Of a DNA stretch of 62,423 nt, positions 52,246 to 61,225 are shown in pieces; position 1 is the first letter of the stretch; the number at the start of each line of letters is the position of its first letter. The DNA comes from Pseudopedobacter sp045629485. GTDB taxonomy: Bacteria; Bacteroidota; Bacteroidia; Sphingobacteriales; Sphingobacteriaceae. The notes beneath the pieces were generated by a model that did no database searches, was not told the origin of the DNA, and saw only the letters and a list, made by a program, of their open reading frames with translations. The stretch spans positions 1 to 62,423 of the forward strand of contig JAZQRF010000303.1 in assembly GCA_045629485.1 (NCBI GenBank). The letters are read 5' to 3'. The position numbers and the translations under genes are program-made.

Positions 52246-52884
52246 TTATACGTTATTTTTGTTAAATCTCTTTTTAAATACTGTTAAAATCAAAGGAATA
52301 GTTGTTATTAAGATAAATCCTAATATAATATAAGACAAATACTCATTCACTTCCTTCTCAAATTTCATTCCTAAAAAATAGCCCAGGAGGGTTAAAGAAG
52401 TAATCCAAAAAATTGCGCCTACTATATTATAAAAAGCGAATCTCTTAAAATCTAGCTTTACAACTCCCGCGAAGATTGGGGCAAAAGTTCTTACAATAGG
52501 TACAAATCTTCCTATAATAAGGGTAAATGCGCCTTGCTTCTTATAGTATTCTTCTGCTGCTAACAAATACTTCTTCTTGAAAAAAAATGATTCCTTCCTG
52601 TTATAGAGCATGGGACCTGTTCGATAGCCAAACCAATATCCCACAAAGTTTCCGGCTGCGGCGGCTGCAATTAAACCAAATATCATGGTTATAATGCCTG
52701 TATCTAACTTTTCTGTGGCAACAAACATCCCTGCCAAAAATAAAAGATAATCGCCTGGAAGAAAAAAACCGAAAAATAAGCCTGTTTCCGCAAAAACCAC
52801 AAACATAATAAGATAAAATCCTCCTTTATGAATGATTTGCTGCGCATCAGCTAAATTGGTAAGATGTTCCCAGATTTCATGCAT
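52246..52884 (-). CDS. DedA/VTT-family membrane protein
   Basis: 212 aa inner-membrane protein with about five hydrophobic helices. The DedA motif FLPGDYLLFLAG (re-entrant loop) and IIGRFVPIVRTFAPIFAGV (conserved Arg and Pro) are intact. Family members are needed for membrane homeostasis, and some flip polyprenyl phosphate or phospholipids. The specific substrate is not deducible. It is 52 bases downstream of nuoN and may be co-transcribed with the nuo operon tail. Confidence 0.93.
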   Translation of the reverse strand: MHEIWEHLTNLADAQQIIHKGGFYLIMFVVFAETGLFFGFFLPGDYLLFLAGMFVATEKLDTGIITMIFGLIAAAAAGNFVGYWFGYRTGPMLYNRKESFFFKKKYLLAAEEYYKKQGAFTLIIGRFVPIVRTFAPIFAGVVKLDFKRFAFYNIVGAIFWITSLTLLGYFLGMKFEKEVNEYLSYIILGFILITTIPLILTVFKKRFNKNNV

Positions 52885-52935
52885 AGTGCTGCCATAAAAT
52901 TACAAATTTAATTGCAATTGATTATGGCTATAACA

Positions 52936-54315
52936 TTAAAATAAATTAGTAATAAAACCCGGGTATACACCAATAATAATAGTAATGGCCAAACTGATGC
53001 CTAGAACAACGCTATAAAAGACTGGAGTAGCGATTTGGCGAACCTGATTTTCTTTAAAATACATGGCTACAATTACCTTAAAGTAATAGAATACCCCTAT
53101 GATAGCATTTACAATTCCGATGATTACTAACCAGGTATGGTATTGTGTTAATGCAGCGTTAAACATAAAAAACTTGCCAATAAAGCCCGCAGTTAACGGG
53201 ATACCTGCAAATGATAACATAGCTACAGTTAAAGCAAATGCCAGAAAAGGATTTGTTTTTGCCAAACCATTAAAGTTATCAAAATTCTCACCGCCTGTTT
53301 TAGATTTAACTAATATCAACACTCCGAACGCAGTAATAGAAGCTACCGCGTAAGCAGTTGCGTATATGAATACAGAATTTGCTGAATCAGCGCCTAACGC
53401 CACTATTGCAAATAACATATAACCTGCATGAGAGATACTTGAATAGGCAAGCATTCTTTTAAAGTTCGACTGGTACAATGCAGTAATATTCCCTACAAAT
53501 AAAGTAAGGATGGTAATCACCAATAAAGTTGGCATCCAGAAATCTGATAGCGGGGCAAAAGTTGTTTCAAATAATCGCAGGAATGCAGCAAATCCGGCTA
53601 TCTTAACAACCGTAGACATAAATGCTGTAATTAAAGTTGGAGCACCTTCATAAACATCCGGTGTCCAGAAGTGAAATGGCGCTGCGCCTATTTTAAAACA
53701 TAATCCTACAAGCATCAATACGATACCTACGTAAAATATAGGATCAATTCCTTCTGGTCTGTCAATTACATATTGACCAATAACCTGAATATCAAATGAT
53801 CTTGATGCACCATATACCAGGGCAATTCCAAATAATAAAAACCCTGTTGAAAAAGCGCCCATCAAGAAATACTTTAGTGCTGCTTCGTTAGAAGCAAAGC
53901 TTTTTCTTCTAATTCCCGCAAGGATATATAAGCTTACAGACATGATCTCTAAACCGATAAATAACATTGATAAGTTATTATAAGAAACCATTACAATAAC
54001 ACCTACCAAAGCAAACAAGATAAGTGTATAGTATTCAGCTACATTACTGCTGATCTTCTCAAAATAATCTTTAGACAGGAGAAAAATAAGAATGGTTGAA
54101 ATAATACATATCGATGAAAAGGCAACAGCGAAATTATCAAAATTCATCATTCCACTAAAAATAGGCCCTGTATTGGAATTCCATTCTGCCAGCGAGAGCG
54201 CAAGTCCGACAAGGAGACCTAAGACTCCCACTGGTAATAATGCGCTTTTCGCTTTAAATAATCCCAGATAAAGAATTACAATGGCTAATATTGATATAAC
54301 TATTAAAGTGTTCAT
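52936..54315 (-). CDS. nuoN: NADH-quinone oxidoreductase subunit N
   Basis: Antiporter-like membrane subunit of complex I that takes part in proton pumping, 459 aa with about 14 helices. Conserved acidic and lysine residues inside helices are seen (GLEIMSVSLYIL with Glu, KIGAAPFHFWTPDVYEGAP, KRMLAYSSISHAGYM). It is the last gene of the nuo operon in this direction, nine bases after nuoM. Confidence 0.95.
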   Translation of the reverse strand: MNTLIVISILAIVILYLGLFKAKSALLPVGVLGLLVGLALSLAEWNSNTGPIFSGMMNFDNFAVAFSSICIISTILIFLLSKDYFEKISSNVAEYYTLILFALVGVIVMVSYNNLSMLFIGLEIMSVSLYILAGIRRKSFASNEAALKYFLMGAFSTGFLLFGIALVYGASRSFDIQVIGQYVIDRPEGIDPIFYVGIVLMLVGLCFKIGAAPFHFWTPDVYEGAPTLITAFMSTVVKIAGFAAFLRLFETTFAPLSDFWMPTLLVITILTLFVGNITALYQSNFKRMLAYSSISHAGYMLFAIVALGADSANSVFIYATAYAVASITAFGVLILVKSKTGGENFDNFNGLAKTNPFLAFALTVAMLSFAGIPLTAGFIGKFFMFNAALTQYHTWLVIIGIVNAIIGVFYYFKVIVAMYFKENQVRQIATPVFYSVVLGISLAITIIIGVYPGFITNLF

Positions 54316-54323
54316 TCTTAAAA

Positions 54324-55775
54324 TTAAAATGATAATTTACTATTTACCTGAGCAATCAGGTTCTCTACAGAAGCTTCAGAAATTTGCAATAAGGCATTTG
54401 GATAAACTCCAATCACAATAATTACTAAACATACTATTCCTAAAACTAAAACTTCTGTTCCGTTTATATCCTTGAAAGATGCGGTTAACTCATTGGTTGT
54501 GCCTTGCATTACTGTTTTATACATTCTTAACATGTAAACAGCGCCTAAAATTATTGTTAAACCTGCAACTGCCCCGTACCATATATTAAATTGGAAAACA
54601 CCATTTAACAAAAGGAATTCACCAATGAAGCCATTTGTTAAAGGCAGACCAATTGTTCCTAAAACGATAATTAAAAATGCTATAGCAAACTTAGGTGCTA
54701 CTTTAGCTATTCCGCCCATTAAAGCAATTTCTCTTGTTTTTAATCGATCATTTAGAATATCAATAATGAAAAACAAGCCAACCACATTTATACCATGGTT
54801 TAACATCTGGATCATTGCGCCTTGTAAGCCTTGGGAATTCCAGGCAAAAATACCTGCAGCAATTAACCCAACGTGGGCGATAGAAGAATAGGCCACCAGT
54901 CTTTTCGCATCCTTTTGTTTGAAAGCGATAATAGAGGCATAAACAATTCCAATTACAGCTAGTGTTAAAGCTAATTTCCCCCAAAGCAGAAAACCAAGTG
55001 GCGAGATTGGAATTAACCATCTGATTGCCCCATAGACACCCATTTTCAACATAATCCCGGATAATAACATGGTGCCTGTTGTTGGAGCAACAGTATAGGT
55101 ATCAGGCTGCCAGGTATGGAAAGGGAAGATGGGCATTTTAATAGCAAAAGCTAAGAAAAAACACCAGAATATCCAGCCCTGGGTTTGAGAATCGAGATTT
55201 AAAGCATAAAATGAATCTAAGGCAAAGGTTTTGTCTGGAGTTTGCAGGTATAAATAAATGATACCCATTAACATAAATAAAGAACCAGCCATGGTGTAAA
55301 TGAAAAACTTCATATTCACCTTAATACGGTCTTCACCACCCCACAGTGCACATATAAAATAAATTGGTATTAAAGCAGCTTCCCATCCTACATAAAACAA
55401 AAATGCATCGGTAGCTGTGAAAACTAATAATAAACCAAATTGCATAAATAATGCTAGAGCATAAAAAGAAGCAGTTTTAATTTCTCTTTTAAAAGATGCA
55501 AGAATAATTATGGGAAATAAACCTGTGGTTAGCAGGATCATTAACATACTTATTCCATCGGCTCCTAAAGCGAAATCAATACCCATTGCCGGAATCCAAG
55601 GGCAGTTTACCACAAACTGACGGGAAGCATCAGGTACAAAAGTGCACAGCAATGATAATGCAATTCCTAAAGAGATTAGAGAACTAATTAAGGCTGTATG
55701 CTTCGCAAATCTATTGCTCAGAAGAGCAGCAAGTGACCCCAATAAAGGGAAAAATATTAAAAATAATAAATTCAT
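54324..55775 (-). CDS. nuoM: NADH-quinone oxidoreductase subunit M
   Basis: Proton-pumping membrane subunit of complex I, 483 aa. The antiporter-family helices show FYVGWEAALIPIYFI (essential Glu), KMPIFPFHTWQPDTYTVAPTTG (Lys and His) and RLVAYSSIAHVGLI. It lies 19 bases after nuoL. Confidence 0.96.
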   Translation of the reverse strand: MNLLFLIFFPLLGSLAALLSNRFAKHTALISSLISLGIALSLLCTFVPDASRQFVVNCPWIPAMGIDFALGADGISMLMILLTTGLFPIIILASFKREIKTASFYALALFMQFGLLLVFTATDAFLFYVGWEAALIPIYFICALWGGEDRIKVNMKFFIYTMAGSLFMLMGIIYLYLQTPDKTFALDSFYALNLDSQTQGWIFWCFFLAFAIKMPIFPFHTWQPDTYTVAPTTGTMLLSGIMLKMGVYGAIRWLIPISPLGFLLWGKLALTLAVIGIVYASIIAFKQKDAKRLVAYSSIAHVGLIAAGIFAWNSQGLQGAMIQMLNHGINVVGLFFIIDILNDRLKTREIALMGGIAKVAPKFAIAFLIIVLGTIGLPLTNGFIGEFLLLNGVFQFNIWYGAVAGLTIILGAVYMLRMYKTVMQGTTNELTASFKDINGTEVLVLGIVCLVIIVIGVYPNALLQISEASVENLIAQVNSKLSF

Positions 55776-55794
55776 CTATTTGTATCCGCTAACC

Positions 55795-57696
55795 TTAAAT
55801 AATAATAAAACTATATAGTAAAACAGCTATAATACCTATTACCATGGCAAAAATGTAAAAGCCTACGTTTCCTGTTTGCAATAGTCTTAGTGTTTTACTA
55901 ACCTCTACTGCACCTTTTCCTAAGCCATTTACCAATCCGTCTATACCCGATTTATCTATTACCTTATAGAAAAATACCGATAATGAATCGAGTGGCTTTT
56001 GGATAATAGCTGCATAAATCTCATCTAAATAGAACTTATTGTAAGAAACCTTAGCTAAACCTGTTCTTTCAACATTTTCTGCAGCCGGAACATGTCCTTT
56101 TTTGATGTATTTGGTATAGGCGTAAATTATTGATATAACAACTCCACCCACAGAAATACCCATTAACATAAACTCAGTTGAATGATCTAATGTTAATCCT
56201 GGTAATATTGCTTTAGACATTGCTAAAACAGGGGTCAGGTATTCGTTTAACCAATGATGCCCGCCTAATACATGAGGAACTCCCATAAAACCTCCCACAA
56301 TTGATAAAATTGCAAGAACGATTAAAGGAAACGTCATCGAGGCTGGAGATTCATGCAAATGATGCTTTTGTTCTTCTGTTCCTCTAAATTTTCCCCAGAA
56401 CGTTAAGAACATCATTCTAAACATATAGAATGCCGTTAATAGTGCTCCAAAAATTCCGATCACCCATAATATCTTATTGTGCTGATAAGCATGAGCTAAG
56501 ATCTCATCTTTGGAGAAGAAGCCTGAAAATGGAGGTAAACCAGAAATTGCGATTGTCCCCATTAACATGGTGAAAAATGTAATAGGTAATTTCTTTCTCA
56601 AGCCACCCATATTACGCATGTCCTGCTCATTACTCATGGCATGGATTACAGACCCTGCTCCTAAGAATAATAATGCTTTGAAGAAAGCATGCGTTAATAC
56701 ATGGAAAAATGCTCCTGTATAAGCTCCAACTCCTAAACCTAAAAACATATAGCCTAATTGCGAAACTGTAGAATAGGCCAATACTTTTTTAATATCCGTT
56801 TGTGTTAAAGCGATGATGGCAGCAATAATTGCGGTTAGTAATCCTATTACTGCTATCAGATCCATCGTTAATGGAGCTAAAGAGAATAAGATGTTAGATC
56901 TCACAATCATGTAAATACCCGCTGTTACCATGGTTGCCGCGTGAATTAAAGCAGAAACCGGGGTGGGTCCGGCCATCGCATCTGGTAACCACGTGAATAA
57001 TGGTAGTTGTGCTGATTTCCCGGTTGCTCCAATAAATAATAGTATCGTGATTAAAACCAGTGTGGCGTCGCCCGAAACCATGTTTTGTGCCTGCGGAAAT
57101 ATATCTGCGAAAGATACGCTTCCGAAAGTAGAGATGATTAAGAAGACTCCTAAAAGGAAACCTAAGTCTCCAATACGATTAATGATGAACGCTTTTTTTG
57201 CTGCATCAGCGTAAGCGCCATTTGTGTACCAAAAGCCAATTAAGAGGTAAGAGCATAATCCAACGCCTTCCCAACCAATGAACATGATCACATAGTTAGA
57301 ACCCAATACCAATAAAAGCATGAAGAAAACGAATAGATTTAAGTAGGCGAAAAACTTACCAAAACCTGCATCGCGACTCATGTAGCCGGCAGAATAAATG
57401 TGTATTAAAGAACCAATCCCTGTGATGATTAATAGCATCAGGATACTTAACTGGTCTATTTGAAATGCGAATGGAATGTTTAAAGAACCTACATTTATCC
57501 AATCGAAAAAAGTTATGATGACAGGCTGTGCACTGTCGAAAGTAAAAAATATACTTAAACTAATTGCGAAAGAACCTATTACCGCTAAACTGGCAATTGA
57601 TCCTATCACAGGCTTAGGTAAAAAGTTTCTGCCAAGGCCGTTTATCAGAAAACCAATAAAAGGCAATAAAGGAATTAACCAAACTAAATCTATCAT
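55795..57696 (-). CDS. nuoL: NADH-quinone oxidoreductase subunit L
   Basis: Largest proton-pumping subunit of complex I, 633 aa. It has about 16 helices and the long lateral amphipathic helix at the C-terminus (about 500-600). Conserved blocks include FIGWEGVGLCSYLLIGFW, KSAQLPLFTWLPDAMAGPTPVSALIHAATMV in part and KVLAYSTVSQLGYMF. It is 12 bases downstream of nuoK. Confidence 0.97.
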   Translation of the reverse strand: MIDLVWLIPLLPFIGFLINGLGRNFLPKPVIGSIASLAVIGSFAISLSIFFTFDSAQPVIITFFDWINVGSLNIPFAFQIDQLSILMLLIITGIGSLIHIYSAGYMSRDAGFGKFFAYLNLFVFFMLLLVLGSNYVIMFIGWEGVGLCSYLLIGFWYTNGAYADAAKKAFIINRIGDLGFLLGVFLIISTFGSVSFADIFPQAQNMVSGDATLVLITILLFIGATGKSAQLPLFTWLPDAMAGPTPVSALIHAATMVTAGIYMIVRSNILFSLAPLTMDLIAVIGLLTAIIAAIIALTQTDIKKVLAYSTVSQLGYMFLGLGVGAYTGAFFHVLTHAFFKALLFLGAGSVIHAMSNEQDMRNMGGLRKKLPITFFTMLMGTIAISGLPPFSGFFSKDEILAHAYQHNKILWVIGIFGALLTAFYMFRMMFLTFWGKFRGTEEQKHHLHESPASMTFPLIVLAILSIVGGFMGVPHVLGGHHWLNEYLTPVLAMSKAILPGLTLDHSTEFMLMGISVGGVVISIIYAYTKYIKKGHVPAAENVERTGLAKVSYNKFYLDEIYAAIIQKPLDSLSVFFYKVIDKSGIDGLVNGLGKGAVEVSKTLRLLQTGNVGFYIFAMVIGIIAVLLYSFIII

Positions 57697-57708
57697 CCTA
57701 TAATATAA

Positions 57709-58038
57709 TTACCACTTTAATCTGTTAAGAACATTAATATCTATTGAACTGGTGTTACGATACACCATTACAATAATTGCCAGCCCAACCGCAACCTCGG
57801 CAGCAGCTAATGCCATAATAAAAAATACGAATACTTGCCCCGAAGCGTCTCCGTGATAGGATGAAAAAGCAGTTAGTAATAAATTTACTGCATTTAACAT
57901 CAATTCTATCGACATAAAAATGATGATTGCATTTCTTCTTACCAATACACCTATTACGCCTATCGTGAAGATTATGGCACTAAGTAAAATATAGTGATTG
58001 AGAGGAACTGTTTGGATTGTTGCTGTTATATTATCCAT
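57709..58038 (-). CDS. nuoK: NADH-quinone oxidoreductase subunit K
   Basis: 109 aa, three membrane helices. The conserved Glu residues lie in IFMSIELMLNAVNLLL and in ALAAAEVAVGLAI. It forms the link between the quinone site and the antiporter subunits. Its start overlaps the nuoJ stop by one base. Confidence 0.95.
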   Translation of the reverse strand: MDNITATIQTVPLNHYILLSAIIFTIGVIGVLVRRNAIIIFMSIELMLNAVNLLLTAFSSYHGDASGQVFVFFIMALAAAEVAVGLAIIVMVYRNTSSIDINVLNRLKW

Positions 58039-58535
58039 TATGCGTTCTTTTTATCTTGTTTTGCCAATAATACTGCTCCAACCATTGCCGACAAAAGCAA
58101 GATGGAACTTAACTCGAAAGGAAGTAAAAATTCGCTGAACAATACTTTTCCTAAATTTTCTACTAAACCAATCCCTGTATTGTCTATAGCTGTTTCGCTT
58201 GTAGTTGTTAAAGTTTTAAGAGAGCCTATAAGCGTTACCAAAAATGTTCCTCCGGCTATTACGCCTACAATTTTCAGCAAATTGGATTTCATTGGCTCCG
58301 TTGCCTTGTTAAGGTTCATTAACATCAAAACAAATAGGAAAAGTACCATAATTGCGCCCATGTAAACAATAAAGTTTACTACAGCCAAGAATTGCGCATT
58401 TAACAAAATGTAGTGGATGGTGAATGTGAAGAATGTTGCGATAAGATATAAAACGCTGTGTACCGGATTCTTTGTGAAGATCACGAGTAATGCGAATAAT
58501 ATCGACAAAAATGCAACTAAGTAAAATAGACTCAT
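58038..58535 (-). CDS. nuoJ: NADH-quinone oxidoreductase subunit J
   Basis: 165 aa with five helices; the conserved YMGAIMVLFLFVLMLMN (pi-bulge region of helix 3) and NPVHSVLYLI identify it. The C-terminal part ends with the usual SSILLLSAMVGAVLLA. It is 60 bases after nuoI, the largest gap within this part of the operon except for nuoG-nuoF. Confidence 0.95.
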   Translation of the reverse strand: MSLFYLVAFLSILFALLVIFTKNPVHSVLYLIATFFTFTIHYILLNAQFLAVVNFIVYMGAIMVLFLFVLMLMNLNKATEPMKSNLLKIVGVIAGGTFLVTLIGSLKTLTTTSETAIDNTGIGLVENLGKVLFSEFLLPFELSSILLLSAMVGAVLLAKQDKKNA

Positions 58536-58595
58536 TTATTTATGTCTGTGCCCATTAGGCAAGGTGAATTCTTATTATTAACTATTTATAAAACC

Positions 58596-59117
58596 TTAAC
58601 GGCCAGCTTTCAAAGCTTCCAGCTCTACTAATGGTTTTTCAACCAGCTTATCTTTCCCGTATATGAAATCTTTCCTTAAAAAATCAGAAGGAACAATTGG
58701 TCCGTCTAAATAGATTGCTTCTTTAGGACAAGCTTCTTCACACAATCCACAGAAAATACAACGCAGCATATTGATCTCGTAAACTGCAGCGTATTTTTCT
58801 TCGCGATAAAGGTGCTCTTCACCTTTTTGACGTTCTGCAGAAATCATCGTAATTGCTTCTGCCGGGCAGGATAATGCGCACAAACCGCAAGCTGTACAAC
58901 GTTCTTTTCCGTTCTCATCTCTTTTCAAAGAATGCATCCCTCTCCAGTTTTCAGAAAATTCTCTTTCCTGCTCAGGATAATAGGTTGTTTCCTTTTTCTT
59001 AAACATATGACTAAAAGTAATAGCCATACCTTTGAAAATTGCCGGAAGATAAATTCTCTCCCAGAAATTCATTGGCTTTTGTTCTAATACTTTCTTTCTT
59101 CCACTTAATGATTCCAT
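58596..59117 (-). CDS. nuoI: NADH-quinone oxidoreductase subunit I
   Basis: 173 aa peripheral-arm ferredoxin-like subunit carrying clusters N6a and N6b. Two [4Fe-4S] motifs: C74, C77, C80, C84 (CTACGLCALSC) and C120, C123, C126, C130 (CIFCGLCEEAC). It passes electrons to N2 and then to quinone. It follows nuoH by 37 bases. Confidence 0.96.
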   Translation of the reverse strand: MESLSGRKKVLEQKPMNFWERIYLPAIFKGMAITFSHMFKKKETTYYPEQEREFSENWRGMHSLKRDENGKERCTACGLCALSCPAEAITMISAERQKGEEHLYREEKYAAVYEINMLRCIFCGLCEEACPKEAIYLDGPIVPSDFLRKDFIYGKDKLVEKPLVELEALKAGR

Positions 59118-59154
59118 TCTCTATATTTTTATCAGGTAGAACAATGGCTCTGCC

Positions 59155-60192
59155 TTAAAATTTATCATAAACTGTTATTACAATTGCTGTAATTACAATG
59201 TTAGCAATTGCTAAAGGAATAAGAATTTTCCATCCCAGATCCATTAACTGATCGTAACGGAAACGAGGAACTGTCCATCTTATCCACATAAAGAAGAAGA
59301 TAAATGCAATGATTTTTAGGAATACAACAGCTACACCAACCAGTGGCCCCCAGGTTGCACCTAAAGTTTCATTAACGAAATCCATTCCTGGATAGTTATA
59401 TCCTCCAAAATATAATACAGCCATCACAGCTGATGATACAAACATATTGATGTACTCAGCAAACATGTAAGCTCCCATTTTAAATGCAGAATACTCTGTT
59501 TGATAACCACCAATTAATTCGGTCTCACATTCTGGTAAATCAAAAGGAACACGGTTTAACTCTGCGAAAGCACAGACCAAAAAGATTAAAAATCCTAATG
59601 GCTGATAGAATATATTCCAGTTAAAGCCATGTTGTTGTTCTGCAATTTCTTTAAAACTTAAGGTGTTAGTCACCAGCAACAAAGCAATAATTGAAAGCCC
59701 CATTGCAATCTCATAACTGATATTCTGAGAAGCACCACGAATAGCCCCCATCAAAGAATATTTGTTGTTAGATGCCCAGCCTCCAATCATGATCCCGTAT
59801 ACACCTAAAGAAACAACTCCAAAAATGTATAAAACACCTACGTTGATATCTGTAACCTGCAATGGAACATTTCTTCCGAAAAGTTCTACGTTTTGCCCAA
59901 AAGGAATAACGGCAGAACCTAAAAAAGAAACCAGTAATGCCAAAGACGGACCGGCAACAAATAAGTATTTGTTGGCTCCGCTAGGGATAATTTCTTCTTT
60001 AAAGAACATTTTACCCCCATCTGCTAATGGTTGAAATAAACCAAAAGGTCCAGCCCGGTTAGGTCCAACCCTATCTTGTAACCATGCGGCAACTTTACGT
60101 TCTGCCCAGGTAGAATAGGCTGCTATGGTTAAGGTTACCACAAATAATATGGTTACCAGAATTAATTTTTCTATGATAAAATCCAGTTCCAT
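59155..60192 (-). CDS. nuoH: NADH-quinone oxidoreductase subunit H
   Basis: 345 aa with about eight helices; forms most of the quinone chamber. Conserved blocks: WAERKVAAWLQDRVGPNRAGP in part, QPLADGGKMFFKEE, AELNRVPFDLPECETELIGG and WIRWTVPRFRYDQLM. Its start overlaps the end of nuoG by one base. Confidence 0.97.
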   Translation of the reverse strand: MELDFIIEKLILVTILFVVTLTIAAYSTWAERKVAAWLQDRVGPNRAGPFGLFQPLADGGKMFFKEEIIPSGANKYLFVAGPSLALLVSFLGSAVIPFGQNVELFGRNVPLQVTDINVGVLYIFGVVSLGVYGIMIGGWASNNKYSLMGAIRGASQNISYEIAMGLSIIALLLVTNTLSFKEIAEQQHGFNWNIFYQPLGFLIFLVCAFAELNRVPFDLPECETELIGGYQTEYSAFKMGAYMFAEYINMFVSSAVMAVLYFGGYNYPGMDFVNETLGATWGPLVGVAVVFLKIIAFIFFFMWIRWTVPRFRYDQLMDLGWKILIPLAIANIVITAIVITVYDKF

Positions 60193-61196
60193 TAAAATTT
60201 AGTTGCTCTTTCGAATTGTTCTTTATTAGCCTCCATCAGTTCAGGATTTTTCTTAATTACCGGAAGTGGGTGCAATGTATCGTAATGGTTTGAGTTAATT
60301 ACAGATTGTCTTGAAACATTACGCGGACCTTCTATTACCCAATCATTTGTGTTCTTCTTATCAAAACGGCAAGTATTGCAAATAAATTCTTCTACCTCTC
60401 CGTAAACATCTTTTCTTGCCGTAACCCTTAATACTTCTTCTCCTTTGTACCAAAGCGTAACTTTACCGGAACAAGTTGGACAATCTCTGTGCGCTTCTAC
60501 AGGTTTTGTAAACCAAACACGGTTTTTAAAGCGGAAAGTTTTATCAGTTAATGCGCCAACCGGGCAAACATCGATTACGTTTCCGGAGAAATCATTATCT
60601 ATTGCTTTTTCTATGTAAGTAGAAATTTCTGCATGGTCTCCACGGCCTAAAACACCATGAACCCTATTATTAGTAATCTGGTCTGCAGTAAAAACACAAC
60701 GGTAACATAAAATACAACGATTCATATGCAATTGTATCTTATCGCCAATATCTACTCTTTCGAATGTTCTTCTGTCAAATTCATAACGCGTGGCAGCAGA
60801 ACCATGCTCATATCCTAAATCCTGAAGATGACATTCTCCAGCCTGGTCGCAAACCGGGCAATCTAAAGGGTGGTTAATTAACAGCATTTCCACAACACCT
60901 TTACGGGCCTCTACTACTTCCGGTGAAGTAATATTTTGCACTTCCATGCCATCCATTACGTTGGTACGGCAAGAAGCTACCAGTTTAGGCATAGGTCTAG
61001 GATCTTTTTCTGAACCTTTACTTACTTTTACCAAACAGGTACGGCATTTCCCTCCGCTTCCTTCTAATTTAGAGTAATAGCACATCGCAGGAGGAACAAT
61101 GTCACCACCTATTTGCCTTGCAGCATTTAAAATGGATGTTCCCGGCGCCACCTCTACAGGTATTCCGTCTATCGTTACTTTAATTTTATCTGACAT
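60192..61196 (-). CDS. nuoG: NADH-quinone oxidoreductase subunit G, short form without the molybdopterin-like domain
   Basis: 334 aa, against roughly 700-900 for usual NuoG. [2Fe-2S] cysteines C39, C51, C54, C76; the His-Cys cluster N5 (H109, C113, C116, C122); and a [4Fe-4S] cluster from C161, C164, C167 and C211 are all present. A final CxxC...CxxC region (C239, C242, C273, C276) replaces the usual N7/Mo-domain start, and the protein then ends. The large C-terminal molybdopterin-oxidoreductase-like domain is missing, with no frameshift remnant downstream, as nuoH follows directly. It should still carry electrons from NuoF to NuoI. Confidence 0.9.
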   Translation of the reverse strand: MSDKIKVTIDGIPVEVAPGTSILNAARQIGGDIVPPAMCYYSKLEGSGGKCRTCLVKVSKGSEKDPRPMPKLVASCRTNVMDGMEVQNITSPEVVEARKGVVEMLLINHPLDCPVCDQAGECHLQDLGYEHGSAATRYEFDRRTFERVDIGDKIQLHMNRCILCYRCVFTADQITNNRVHGVLGRGDHAEISTYIEKAIDNDFSGNVIDVCPVGALTDKTFRFKNRVWFTKPVEAHRDCPTCSGKVTLWYKGEEVLRVTARKDVYGEVEEFICNTCRFDKKNTNDWVIEGPRNVSRQSVINSNHYDTLHPLPVIKKNPELMEANKEQFERATKF

Positions 61197-61225
61197 TTTT
61201 CAATTCAAAAATGTAATTTTTAAAA

